This document shows, piece after piece, positions 35,575 through 47,497 of a stretch of 64,000 bases of DNA. The stretch is from positions 2,542,001-2,606,000 of the forward strand of contig OX579641.1 of the NCBI GenBank assembly GCA_951230915.1. Direction: 5' to 3'. A program made the translations under genes and the position numbers. The notes below the pieces were generated by a model that had not been told where the DNA came from, did no database searches, and saw only the letters and a list, made by a program, of their open reading frames with translations. This DNA is from Antitrichia curtipendula (lineage: Eukaryota > Streptophyta > Bryopsida > Hypnales > Leucodontaceae). How positions within the stretch are numbered: position 1 is the stretch's first letter; every line of letters starts with the position of its first letter.

Positions 35575-36497
35575 CCCCTAAAGGACCAACATGCATTTTT
35601 TGACAATATATAAATTTTGGACAAGTACCTGTGATTGGAGATTTTTATATTTTTGTCTGAAATTTTAATAGAAGTTGTGCGCAAGGAATATCTTTTATAT
35701 GCACTAAATATCATGACATTTGGAAATACGAGTCAAAAGTTATGGCCTAATATGTTATTTTTTTCCTCGGCGATGTAGTCCGAGCAGATCAGAATAAATC
35801 ATTTTTTTTAGAAACACAAATTTGAAATTGTTTTTTAAGAGTTGTATATATGTAAAAAGCTTTGAATTATTCTATTTTGACCAATGAGTCAAAAGTTAAG
35901 AGGAATTTTAGTTTGCAAGTAGTTATGGATTCTCTACTCTAAAATAAATTTTGAAGTCCTTTATCTTACTCAATTTTCAATATTTTTTGAAAAAATTAAA
36001 ATCGTAGGATGCAGATCGTTAATTACAACTTTTTAACCATTGGGATTGGCATTTTCAATTCCATAACCAAATTCTAAACAATTTCGTATTTTCAATCATT
36101 CTCTACTTTTTTCTACTTACTATTTTTTTCCTATATGTTGTATCCTTCCAAATGATGTAAAAGTTTTCAAGCACTTAGACAACTTCTCTACGAAAATGCA
36201 TTCAAAGAAGCACCATCATTTTGGATATTTTTCATAGAAAAGTGAGCTTGTGAAGTGCAGCTGCCCTGTATTTCGCAAGGCCAAAAAAATGATTTCAGTG
36301 AATTTGAATGCTTATATCTTGCAATCCACATGGTGGAAATTTCTGAAATTTTTACCACATGTTCTCAAATCAGTATACTACAATATCCTACAATTTTGTG
36401 TGTCAAAATTTATTTATTTTTTTAAATTTGGTACTTGTACTTAAAATGGCAGTTCTTGAGCGTTTTGGGTGAAATCACAGTCATAGAACTTTAGGGG
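35575..36497. mobile_element. TTAA-flanked, CCCCTAAAG-ended element (923 bp)
   Basis: TTAA at 35571-35574 and 36498-36501 flank an interior that begins CCCCTAAAGGACC and ends CTTTAGGGG. In inverted orientation it matches about 47890-48774. No transposase is present. TTAA flanks with CCC ends are the hallmark of piggyBac elements, so this is a candidate piggyBac-like non-autonomous element. Confidence 0.65.
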
Positions 36498-36501
36498 TTA
36501 A

Positions 36502-37258
36502 CTTGTTCAAGTACATCCTCCCAAAATTTTAGAGTAAATATCCCTCTGATTGCAAGTTCAATGTGCCTAAATTTCAAAATTTAGTCTTTCCTAGCCCTTG
36601 CGAAAGGTGAAATATAATTTTTCAACATTTTTGGGAGAAAACATGTAAGTCTCATAACTTGTGCATTTTAATCTATATGTTGAAAAATGGATTGAGAATA
36701 TATAAAATAATAATAATTAAAATAATTTTTATATTTATCTTAAAAAGATGATAAAAAGAGAGGTGGTGATACTAAATAAATGAAGAAATTGAACCAATTT
36801 TTACAAGAAATTAAAAAATTTAATTCCAATGGTGAAAATGCTCTAGTAATAAATTAGTAATTTTTTAAAATTTGGAAACTTTCCAAATGGAGTTCAAAAA
36901 ATACTTTAATTATATGTTTTTTTTCTATCTTCGTTGCCTTTAAAATAAATATCTTCATAACTTTCAATGGTTCAAATGTTTTCAAGTAGGTATCAATATA
37001 TAAAATACAATAAGATTAATTAATATTTTTTAGAATATATTTTTAGCTGCCCGTTTTGACATTGAAGTAAGAAAAACTTCTAACTTTTGCAATATTTATT
37101 AGAATGGCGTGAAACAAAGCTTCACAAGTAGATTAAGGTGATTAGCATCCACCATAAAAATTTCATGCAAAAATTCCAAATTATGAAGTCAATAGAGCCT
37201 ACCCCAATTGATTAAAAATCCACAATGTGTTTCTTAGTCTTTAAAGGGTTAATATAGA
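36502..37258. other. Unassigned AT-rich stretch between elements
   Basis: No gene is seen. CTTTAAAGGGTTAA at about 37240-37253 looks like a lone right end of the TTAA family; no matching left end is obvious. Confidence 0.35.
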
Positions 37259-37260
37259 AG

Positions 37261-37983
37261 TTTAATCCTTGAAGCATCAAGGCATGATTTCAAACCAATT
37301 TCCACTTTTGGGTAGGACTTTTCTAATACAATATTTGTTGTATTCTTGTGAATTTCTTACCAAAGATGTTTTTACTACTAGCTTGATGCCTATAAATTTT
37401 CAAATCAATTCAAGTTGCAGCTTGAAAATTATGCCTCAAAAGGTAATCTTTTTGAAATTACAAACAATTCATGCAGCCTAATAGATAGGTCCAATTGAGC
37501 TGAAATTTATTAAAAGATACTCTCAACAAGCTTGTTAACATAACCCCCACAGTTAAAAGGCATGTGAGTACATGATTTTGACTTACAAGCCTTTGAAATT
37601 GGACTCTTCCTCTTCAAGCAATGTTCAAAACTTACAACAACCAATTTCAAAGGCTTGTGAGTCAAAATCACATGCTTGCATGACCCTAAACTTTTGGAGT
37701 TATATTGAAAATCTTATTGAGAGTGTTTATAAAAAAAATTCAATCCAATTAGACCTATCTATTATAGCTGCCTAAAATTGCCCATAACTTGAAAAAAACA
37801 TCTTCTGGAAGCATAACTTTTTAACTGCAAGGCTTGCATTGGTCTAAAATTTTCTAGGAATCAAGTTAGTAATGAATTATATCTTTGGTAAAAAAAATTA
37901 TAAGAATCCATCAAAAAATGTACTAGTAAAAATTCCAAAGTAGAAAATGGCTTGAATCATGCCTTGAGGCTTTAAGGATTAGA
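37261..37983. mobile_element. Foldback element: nearly full-length hairpin (723 bp)
   Basis: The whole element is two inverted arms around a loop of about 35 nt centred near 37622. Paired landmarks are AATCCTT (37264) with AAGGATT (37974), ATAGATAGGTCCAATT with AATTAGACCTATCTAT, and CAAGCCTTTGAAATTGG with CCAATTTCAAAGGCTTG. The inner stem (about 37571-37603 with 37640-37673) is nearly perfect; the outer stem is diverged. It has no coding capacity. If transcribed it would form a long hairpin RNA. Confidence 0.8.
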
Positions 37984-38222
37984 GTATTTTAAATAAGATT
38001 GTTATAAAGTTGTCTATACTATTTTCATACCATCTCATATAGTGTGATTGTCATTCAATCTCCATCTACTTTCATCCAACTTGAATTAAAAAATTCATCC
38101 AAATATTTATACTAGTAGAGCATGCTCATCCAAATTATATTCAATTAACATGAAGGAATTATTTTTCACAGTAGCTAAACAAAATTCACTATATTTGTGA
38201 CAAATAATTATTAATACTTTAA

Positions 38223-38793
38223 CCCCTAAAGCCTCGAGGGTTCTTTCTGCCCAAAACCACTCAAAACTACCATTTCTGTTGTATTCACTTAAGGAAACCA
38301 ATTTTTTTTGGGAATTTAAACGTAGTATCTTGTACTTAACTTGACTGAGATCATGTAGTAAAAATTTCATCGAATTTGACCATACGGATTGGAAGATATT
38401 AGCATTCAAAGTTGAACAAAAAGTGTTTTTTCAAGAAGATGCTTAAATTGCCCAAAAAACTAAGATTGTCCATAACTTTCTCATCCCTAGTCCAAATAGA
38501 ATGAATCAAAGCTTCAAGTATAGATAAAAATATAATATTTTAGAAAAAAAATTTAAAAAAATTATTTTGACTTTTTGTAATTTTTTGGGGCTGCCCGCCA
38601 ATCTCTATTTCTTGCTTATTGTACCATAATTTTCTCATCCGGCATCCGATTGAAACAAAAATTATATATCCACAAAGCTCTTGCAAAGATACACAACCTC
38701 AAAAAATCTCAAAAAAATTCACTTCAAATTGAGACAATAGGAACCTACCCGGACCCAAATTGTCCCCCGAGGGGACAAGCGGTCCTTTAGGGG
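38223..38793. mobile_element. TTAA-flanked, CCCCTAAAG-ended element (571 bp)
   Basis: TTAA at 38219-38222 and 38794-38797 flank ends CCCCTAAAGCC... and ...GGTCCTTTAGGGG. The left part resembles the inverted right end of the 35575-36497 element. No transposase is seen. Confidence 0.65.
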
Positions 38794-38797
38794 TTAA

Positions 38798-40158
38798 ACA
38801 AAATTGAATTCACTTCAATCTTTCAATATTCCCTAAATTTTTTGTTTTCATTTATAAGTCAATAATTTTTTTAAATACATTGAGTCAACTTCAATATCTA
38901 AAATATAATTCTAATGACCTACTATTAGACTTTACTATCATATTCTTGCACTCTTCACTTGAATACTCTAAATATTTTTTTGTAGTAGAATTAATCTTAT
39001 TGTTAGTTGGAAGCTTCTTCCTCCTAGTCTTTGATTGTGTAGTTGTCGTATGTGGATTGTGTAGTCTTGAGTCCACTTTGCCCTTGGGATAACATAAGCA
39101 TCATTAATCAATGCTAGTGGGGACCTTTTGCTCCCCGTAGAATGCGGGAGCCCCTAACGTTGCAAATTCTCAAACAACCAATGTCCCTCATTGCAGATTA
39201 AACCAAATTTATGGCCACTTCACACTAAAGCTATCCAAGTTGAGAGGCCGTAGGATTGAATGGACAAACTTTGTTGAGAGTCCAAAGAAACGAGCAATAA
39301 ATAGGCAATAAAATATAGGAATTGGAGCCTTTGGCCGGCCATAGTGTAAAGCCTCCAAAGGCCAAGCCCAAAGTCCAAACTCTGAGCAATGAACTTCCAC
39401 CTACCAATCTAATGGTTGAGATCTTGTCATAAGTTGACGGCTACTCGGTCATAGTTCAGGTCTCTATTTCTAACCAACTCGAATTTCCTTTGAGAGTCCG
39501 TCACCATGTAGGCAATTTATTGCCATGTAGAGAGTCGGAGGTTGATGGCCTTTGAACTTCTAGTGTGAAGGATCGAGAGGCCGAACTCATGGTTTCTTGA
39601 AATCAGATTGGTGGAAACCCACGACCTCTTGACCTTTGGCCGTAGTTTGAAGTGGCCTTCACTCTCAAAAAGCCAGGGAGAAAATATTCCAATTTCCAAG
39701 GGAGGAATGAGGGAGGAATGATTTAGGGTGGTTAACAAGGTTATGAAAATATTCCTCACTTGGGTTGCACTCTTCTCTCTGCAAGGAATGTATCTTTTCA
39801 TTTGCACCAGAATAAAATAAAATTCCAATACAAATTGATGGCATAATCTTGCACCAAGTACAGTAGTAGAAACTCCGGTCCCAGGATAGAGGCCGGCGTG
39901 AATAAAGTGTCTGTTCGTCTAGACAATGAGCCAGTGCCCACCAGACAAAGGGCCATTGGTGCAAGACTACTTCCCCCTTTCGAGAGTAGACACTATGCCA
40001 AGTACACAAGAAACTTCCCACTAACTCAACTCTGGGAGGAAGACTGGAAGCTGTCAACCATACGGAACTTCATCATGGGCCCGCAATCCAAGCTTCCCAT
40101 ATCAAGGCACCTTCAACTAATTTCCCCTCGGAGTACTTAACCTAAGGTGGTTTGAGAG
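38798..40158. other. Unassigned region
   Basis: No gene is recognised. A weak inverted similarity (GGCCACTTCACACTA-type at about 39212, complemented at about 39610-39660) suggests a degraded TIR element. Open frames on both strands overlap one another and resemble no family. Confidence 0.4.
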
Positions 40159-41739
40159 CTGAATGCGTTCCAGGGGAAGCTGAACTCCTTGAAACAATTT
40201 TCAGTAAATTTTCATATGAAGAAAAATAGACTGGGCATCTAAATCAAGTCGTTTCATATTTTTTGGACCTTCCTGAAATTAGTTACAAAATTTTCAAATT
40301 GAAACATAGTGTACATTAAAAGCAATAACCTCCTGAAATGTATACTATCACTACATTGACGAAAGCAAAATGTACCTCTAAGTTAGCGGTCACTTTTAGG
40401 GCACACTACCTTATTTGAGGTATGAGGTTTGATTCAAAGATAAACAAAGTAATTTTAAAATGTCTAACGTTCTATAATATTTAAAGAGAAATATCTAAAA
40501 GGTTGTAGAAATTTTTCTTTCATATTGTTTAATTTTTGGAAAATTTTAAAACTATAAAAGAAACTATAAAGAGTAGCATTTTAAAGTATAAACCATTTAA
40601 TTAACGATCATCATCAATTTGAAAAGATGAAAAAACCAAGAAAGACGTGGTAATAAAAAGAAACATTGATTAAAAAAAGACACAACAAGAAAACTTGCAT
40701 GGAACAAAACAAAAAGAGTCATTGTAGATGAAAATCAAATTAATTAATAGACAAATGTGATGAAATCTTCAAATGTGATTTTCAACTTCTTGAAACCATT
40801 CAACACTAAAAAATAAAGTATTTCATCAAGTATGTTGCCAAATATAACCCTAAAGTTTGATATTGTACACAAGTAATGTAATTTCTTTGGATTTTGACAA
40901 ATTGTTCATGTAACAATGCTCATTTGTAAGATCAAAAATTGTATTTGTGTTATTCTACACTACATTGATTCTTTTGGGTTATGTAGTTTATTATAATAAG
41001 AAAGTTTTAGTAAATCCCCAACCTTAACTTAGATGGAATTGGCAACACACCACCCTTCAAAATTTAAAAATTCCTATTAACTTGATGTTGACATTTGAAC
41101 AAGACTGATTTTGGTGATAAACCACCAAAATACCTACGGTGTTCTTGCCCAAAAAGATTTCATCAACCCTCAACATAGTTATACCAATTACTAACCATTT
41201 TTTTCTAGTGATATTTCACTTAAATTTGGTACAAAAAAATTAGAGAGAATGTCAAGTGATATATTCTCCCATTTTGAGTGGATGAAATTGTTGATTTGCT
41301 AAATATTCTAAAAACAATATTGTTGTTTTGGAAATGAATGTATACTCTTTTAGATGAATACTTTAAACTCCATCCATTTATATAGATGTAAATAAATTGC
41401 ATCAGTTCAATGAAGATTGTTTTCTACTTTGCTAAACTAAATAAAACAAAAAAATCCATACCCCATTAAACTAGGATGCTCTAAAAATGATCCTACTTTG
41501 AAAGCGACCTCTAACACAAAGGTACATTTTTTTCTCTTCAATGTACCAATAGTGCACATTTCATGACGTAGTCACTTCTAGTGATCACTATGTTTCAACT
41601 TGAAAAATTTGTAATTAATTCTATAAAGGTCCAAAAAATATGAAACAACTTGAGTAAGATGCCAATTCTATTTTTTCTTCTTTAAAAGATTTACTAAAAA
41701 TTGTTTCAAAAAGTTTAGCTTTCCTTTAAATGCAATCAA
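40159..41739. mobile_element. 1.58-kb element with long (~280-bp) terminal inverted repeats
   Basis: The outer ~280 bp at each side are inverted copies at an estimated 75-80 percent. Examples are GTTTCATATTTTTTGGACCT at about 40250 against its complement near 41640, and GAAACATAGT (40301) against ACTATGTTTC (41588). The interior is AT-rich without an open frame of note. The exact termini and target duplication are uncertain. Confidence 0.65.
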
Positions 41740-41746
41740 ATCTTAA

Positions 41747-42290
41747 CCCTTAAAGGACATTGCAAGCCCCATGGACATTTTAAAAGTCAAAACCTAAATT
41801 TTCACATAGTTTTTTAATTTAAAAACAAAAACTACCTAAAAAAATATAGTTTCAATAATCTACTTTTTACTTCATTTAATTTTTTTCAAGATTTTCAAGA
41901 TTTTCATTTTTGTAACATTTTGAAGGTAACAACTTGAAAGCTCGAAAAACACTACTTTTGAATTTCATCTATCAAATTTATTGTGGTGTGAGCTCAAGAA
42001 GTACATCAATTACATATTTACATTATGATGTTTGCCACTTTTATTTCATTTTGCTTAAAAATTTCATACTATTTAAAGCATTTTTGTAATTACTATATTT
42101 TTTACAAAGTTTTTATTATTTTTAAATCATATAAAATTCAATTTGATGTTTTCATTATTAAAAAATGAGATTAAATTTTAAACATATATTAATATATGTG
42201 AAAATATCAAAATTTTGAAATATTTATTTTAATATAGAAATATAATGAAGTTTAACCAAATTCGGGCATGAAATATCCTTTAAAGGAATA
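41747..42290. mobile_element. Possible degenerate TTAA-family element
   Basis: TTAACCCTTAAAGGACAT at 41743 is a good left end of the TTAA family. The only candidate right end is the imperfect ATCCTTTAAAGG at about 42275-42286, which lacks a clean TTAA. It may be a truncated or decayed copy. Confidence 0.3.
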
Positions 42291-42856
42291 AAAGAACCAA
42301 TAGCTTCTCTAAAATTGATGGTTTTGGAAAAAATCATTATAAAGTATTAATTGGAAGAATATTTTGGAATTGATATACAAATGAAATTTTTAGGTTTTGA
42401 ATTTTAAATTCCATCCATATGGTTAGATTCACCAATGCTATCACCAATATTTTTTTATGAATTCTCAAAGGAAAATTTTAAAAATTCCTTCAAGATTTGC
42501 TTGCAAGCAAAGTATTATCATTTTGGGAATAAAACTTGTTGGAATGGATTTGAAAGCATAGTGATTTTTTGGAATTTTTGTATTCTCTTACATCTATGAC
42601 CTCATTTTGCAAATCCATCTTGGAACTAGAGTCAATGTAATTTTGGCTTGGTCAACTACTTGACATGTTTCCACATTTGTAATTTAAAAAAAAAATGTAC
42701 TCTAGTAACACCAAATCCAACTAACAAATAAGACAAGAACTTGATAAAGTATCTCCACAAATTAGGATGACTTTTATCCAAGCAACAAGAAGCAAGAAAC
42801 AAGAATATGAATTTGTTCATCGTCCAGAAATTGAACGTCAAAGTGCTCTAGGGTTA

Positions 42857-43331
42857 AAGCATCTTCAGCGGTGCACACTAAAAGTAACACGCTAAAACAA
42901 GTGTGGTGTGAGAGAATTGTCAAACATAGCACTTGTGGTTCTCGGGCCCCCACTGGAAGCGCAATAGTTCATGGGCCTCAAGGTGCAAGGTTGTTGTTTA
43001 AAAGAAATTAGATGGGTGATTTTTTGGGTGTGCGTTTATACCCTCTCCCCACTCTCCTCACTTGGCCCACTCTCCCAAGCAATGCACAAGCCTCCCTCTA
43101 CGGTCCAAACACTAAATGACCCTTGAAATCAGGACTATCAATTACGTCCTTGTACATACAAGAACACAAGTCAAAAGCGAGAGACGGAAACTTGAAGTGT
43201 CAAGAGAGATTTTTCAAGTGGCATGTGTTGAATTTTCTTAGAGGCTGCAACTGGTGGGATGCATATAACTCCACAGGCACGCCAAACCATTTGCAAGGGT
43301 AGTGTGGCGCTCCGTGGTGAAGGTGCTCTTA
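42857..43331. mobile_element. Candidate TIR element with AAGCATCTTCAGCG end
   Basis: The left end is AAGCATCTTCAGCGGTGC. The right end is GCGCTCCGTGGTGAAGGTGC-TCTT, whose complement is related. AGGGTTA occurs immediately outside both ends (42850-42856 and 43332-43338) and may be a target-site duplication. The interior is more GC-rich than its surroundings and non-coding. Confidence 0.45.
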
Positions 43332-43370
43332 AGGGTTACAATGTTGCTACCTTATTAACTTAATTGTTAC

Positions 43371-43765
43371 CCCATTACCACCCTGATTCGCAATCTAACT
43401 ATATTGGGGCCAACTCTAGAAAAGACACATATTTTTCAGAGGTGTGCTTTTGTTTCAGGAGTCAAACCCAAGTGGAATTATAATTTATTGATAAAAATTG
43501 TAATTTCTGTGAATTTCTGAAGTGAAATTGCACATCCACTAATAGACTAGATTCATAAACGTCCTCTTACAACTCAATATCGCTTTCCAATGTATCTAAT
43601 AGCACTTGAAGATCCACCACTCATTAATTGACAAGTTATCTTTTAATAGCATTAATAAACTACTGTTGTCAGAATTTGAAGCAGATTTGCATGTTTTTCT
43701 GATGGAATTGGGACAAAGCTGTAGATCACGGATTTGAATCACTGACGGAATTAGGTAGTTCTACC
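43371..43765. mobile_element. Dispersed element, copy 2 (same family as 23808-24212)
   Basis: The segment from CATTACCACCCTGATTCGCA through to TAGTTCTACC matches the palindrome-spacer copy. The left terminal repeat is degraded here (TTGTTACCCC instead of GGTAGAACTA), while the right end is intact. Confidence 0.7.
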
Positions 43766-44548
43766 TTTAGTCCCATCCAAGAAAAACAGTCCTAGTACCT
43801 GAGAAAGCTACAAACTGAATGGTACAACGGTTACAATAACTTTAGTTGGAGAACGGGTTTCTCTCTCAAAAAATAACATTATATGATTTTTGAGGGGTTT
43901 GGAGGGTCATTTTGGGCCTGTTCCCGGCGTTGTTCCCCCCGGCAGCAAATGAACAGCTGCTGTCAGAATTCTTTATTTTGAAAAAAAAAAAAAAATCTTA
44001 AAATGAAAAAACAAGATGAATAAAAAAAAATTTGAGTTTTTTTGTAGGACGTGGCAGTTGCTTGGCCACGTCACACAACTGCTCTGGCGTAGTTCCAAAC
44101 AGTTTCAGAGTCTGGGAACCCTGGGGAACTCGCAGCCCTCCACAGGGATCAAATAACATGTAATGCTTTACTGAGGAAGCACCCAAAACCGTGAAAATAA
44201 AGAATTCAACATATTTGGAGGCACCACTTCAAAAAATTAATAAATTTGTGGTGTTAGCAAGAGAAAATCATGAATTTTCAAACAATTTTTTTTTTCGGAC
44301 TTGGCATGTATTTTCTATGAATTTTCAAAGTTGCAGTCCCCTAGACTACTAGAACCGTCATGTAGGTGGACCTAAACTTGAATTCTGACAAATTCAACAC
44401 TTATCCAATCATAGTGAAGAGAGAAGAAAACTTTATGACACATGTCAAAGACCATTCAATGGAAGTCTAGGTACGGTTTAATGTCCATCTATGAACAAAG
44501 ATTGGGTACAAAGATGCTATTGGATGTTTCTACCTTAGTTGGAACTTC
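43766..44548. other. Unassigned region with a poly-A tract
   Basis: No gene is seen. An A-run at 43981-43995 is followed by A-rich sequence. This may be the tail of an old retro-insertion, but no parent sequence is recognised. Confidence 0.35.
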
Positions 44549-44558
44549 AATTGAATAC

Positions 44559-45090
44559 AATGCACTGAAAAGAGGCTGTCACCTCTTTTCAGTCAGCCTC
44601 TTTTCAGTGCATTAGTTCCTCCCCCTCTTTCTCAAAAAATCACAGACCGTTGATTTAAAAAAACAAAAAAATGTTTCCCCTCCAAGATGCTGTTGATTTC
44701 TCAAAAAATCACAAGCCCTTGATCTTTTGTGAGATTCAATCCAAGCCGTCCAAATACAATATTTTGAATCCAAAATACAATATTGAATACGGATATGGTA
44801 CAAATACAAAATGGATACAAATACAAGATACGACTTCAATATATTGTACGGGACATAAGATATGGTTAAAATACGAAATACACAATATGTCCCATATCAA
44901 TTGTCACCCCACCCCCACCTGGAAACTACAAACCGGAGAGGGGGTTCTTGAAATTTTTTTAATTTTAATTTAATTTTAAATAAATTTATTAATTTAAATA
45001 CAAAGGGGGGGAGGGTATGTCTTTTAGTGCATTGTGACACAGTTTGTCACAATGCACAATGCACTGAAAAGTGGCTGTACCACCCAGACC
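44559..45090. mobile_element. Clustered non-autonomous element, member 1, with 10-bp target duplication
   Basis: AATTGAATAC is present on both sides (44549-44558 and 45091-45100). At the left end AATGCACTGAAAAGAGGCTG (44559-44578) and its perfect complement (44594-44613) form a 20-bp palindrome around a 15-nt loop. The right end carries AATGCACTGAAAAGTGGCTG (45058-45077). The interior has ATAC-rich sequence and an ACCGTTGAT motif shared with the next two members. A 9-10 bp duplication suits Mutator-like elements. Confidence 0.6.
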
Positions 45091-45194
45091 AATTGAATAC
45101 TATGTTGTAGCTTTACTTATTGGGCACTCAATCATGGTATTGTAGTTGGTGCAATGGTTCCATAGTTTGATAAGATATGTAGAATGAAATTTTA

Positions 45195-45452
45195 TGGTGG
45201 GTAACCCCCAGACCACCACTTTTTGCTACTGTGCATAGTTACAATTTTAGACTAGTCAAAATTTCATATTTTCTAACGCACCCGAGAACACAACATTTGG
45301 ACACTGTATACAAAAGTTATAGTCAGTGAAAGTTTTTATGATAGATGTTCTAAAATCGTTTCTTTAGCATACATACATATAGATTTTGAAGATGTACATG
45401 GAGTGATGATGATAGTTTTAGACAAAGTGTGATTTGGGATGTACCCACCTTA
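45195..45452. mobile_element. Short relative of the TAAGGTGGGTAC element
   Basis: The left end is GGTGGGTAACCCCCAGACC and the right end is GGGATGTACCCACCTTA. The right end resembles that of 18939-19607 (GATTTGGG...GTACCCACCTTA). It is non-coding, and the left end is imperfect. Confidence 0.45.
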
Positions 45453-45690
45453 GTTAGGTGATTACTCTCAAACTATTCCAATAAGCTATTACAATAAGGT
45501 TGTTTGCACTTGGTGTTAAGGGTTTAGAGTAATGTTAGCAGAGTAGGGTTTGGATTTGGGAGTTTTTAGAGTTCTACGGTAATTCTCCCTCTTCCACAAA
45601 TTGAAGTGCATTGGTTTATTTCCATTGCAATGCCCTCTAAGTTATCTTTAGGAAAAAGACCAAAATTTGCCCAAAATTGAATGTACTTAC

Positions 45691-46160
45691 ACACAATCCA
45701 GTGAAAAAAGGCCGTCACCTCAGGTTTTCCATTTCCTCCCCCCTCCCCAAAACAAAAAATTATGAACCGTTGATTTAAAAATAAAAATAAATCTCCCCCC
45801 CGGATACCATTGATTTTCAAAACATTCCTGAATACAAATACAAATAGAAGTATGGGTATAGATACTATATGATGTATGGTATGGTATGTGAATATGGATG
45901 TGAATATATATACTATATGGATATGGTACTATACGGATATAGATAGAACTTCAATACGAGATACGATTATAATACAACAATATGGAATTTATCCCATATC
46001 GAAAGGCACCCACACCCTCACTTCAAAATTACAAATGGAGAGGTGAGCAAAAAAATTAATGTAATTTAATTAAAAAAATCCAAGGGGTTACTAGAGAATT
46101 AATTAAAAAAATAGGATTTTGGGTGCATTTGTCACAATGCACCCCAAAGTGGTTGTAACA
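45691..46160. mobile_element. Clustered element, member 2
   Basis: The left end CAATCCAGTGAAAAAAGGCC and right end CAATGCACCCCAAAGTGGTTG resemble those of member 1. The interior shares AACCGTTGATTTAAAA, the ATAC-rich run and CCCATATCGAAAGGCACCC. Confidence 0.5.
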
Positions 46161-46204
46161 GTCATTTCCACTATGCAAGCCAAAGGGAACATTGTACAAT
46201 AGGT

Positions 46205-46665
46205 GACAATGACAATGACAATGAGCTGAAAAGAAGCGAACAAATGTGTTTGTATTAATCCCCCACTTTTGATTTGTAAAAAAATTGAGGACCGTCGATC
46301 TATAGTGAGAAATAATCCCCCCCCCCCTCCTCACACTGTTGATCTTTCAAAAGAATTGAAACCGTTGATGTCAACCGTCAAATCTTGGCTGATGGATATA
46401 GGATATGGAATACAATATAGAATACAAATATGAATTTGGATTCAGATTACAGATATATGTGGCAATAATACAAATATGTAATATAGACGAAGTACGTACG
46501 GATACGGTGGTGCCATATATCCCATATAATTTGCACTCATCCTGCATCTTGAAAATTATAAGTATGGAAGGTGTGGTGGGATAATGTACCAAAAGTAAAT
46601 GCAACTAATTTAATCATTGTTTCGGGCTCATTGTGACAATGACAATGAGCTCAAAAGAGGTAAGA
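46205..46665. mobile_element. Clustered element, member 3
   Basis: GACAATGACAATGAGCT occurs at both ends in direct orientation, followed by GAAAAGAA or CAAAAGAG. The interior shares the ACCGTCGAT motif, the ATAC-rich run and CCCATATAATTTGCACTC-like sequence with members 1 and 2. Confidence 0.5.
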
Positions 46666-47493
46666 TAAACCAGCCCATTACGATCAGATGACCTATAGTG
46701 TACATCTTATGACCCCATGATGGTTTTTCAGACCACAATCAATATCTAACCTGACACCTGTGGAGTGATTAGTGACCTTATTAGGAACACCCAATTTTTC
46801 AGTGTAAATCATTGTAGGAAGTGATTTTTCATGGCATTCCAAAATAGAAATTATTGTGACCACTTTCGATGATTAAGATGAGCATATTGGATACACTTTT
46901 TGTTGGTTATGGGGCAGCCTATAGACCGTGTTGAGAAGATCATTTAAAAAATACATAACTAATTCACACTTTGTTTGAGAAATAAAATTTCAATTGCTCT
47001 CATTATTTCTCACACTTATCTTCGAGTGAGAAAAAATTTGAAAATTTTCAGAAATGGCATGAGGGCAGACTCGAAATTCTGACCACAATGGCCTGGTTTA
47101 CCTTAGTTACTGCCTTACTTCATCATGTCGTCCATTCTACAGCAGGTGACTTTTTGTCCACCATAATGTTTCTGAGCATTGAGATACACCTAATTGAACT
47201 TGTAGGAGATTTACTAATTTACTAAGATGGTTGAGATGGTTGGACTCAGTGTTTTTTTTTAGCAATTTAATGGCCAATTGTGTCAAAAATAAAAATAAAA
47301 ATAAAAATGGGCAGCTTCAAGCCTATAGAAAAAGAAAAGAAAGGATAAATGTGTTTTAAAATGCCAGACTAAAAGCATAGCCTTGCACATTGGTGCCATA
47401 ATGTTCTTAAAACCTCATTTTATTTGTCTTGTAAAGCTAGAACATACAAAAATTGCATACTTAACCCCTTCAGCTCCTTGACTATGTTTTCAC
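46666..47493. other. Unassigned AT-rich stretch
   Basis: No gene or clear element. An AAAAATA microsatellite lies at about 47285-47308. Confidence 0.35.
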
Positions 47494-47497
47494 TTAA

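Noticed and set aside
38107..38409. 100-codon minus-strand frame
   Set aside because: It overlaps the edge and interior of a non-autonomous TTAA element and has no transposase motif.
43976..44040. A-rich tract as proof of a processed pseudogene
   Set aside because: No coding remnant precedes it on either strand, and no target duplication is visible.
44559..44613. Perfect 20-bp hairpin as a transcription terminator
   Set aside because: This is a plant nuclear locus with no gene upstream; the palindrome is the end of a transposon-like element.
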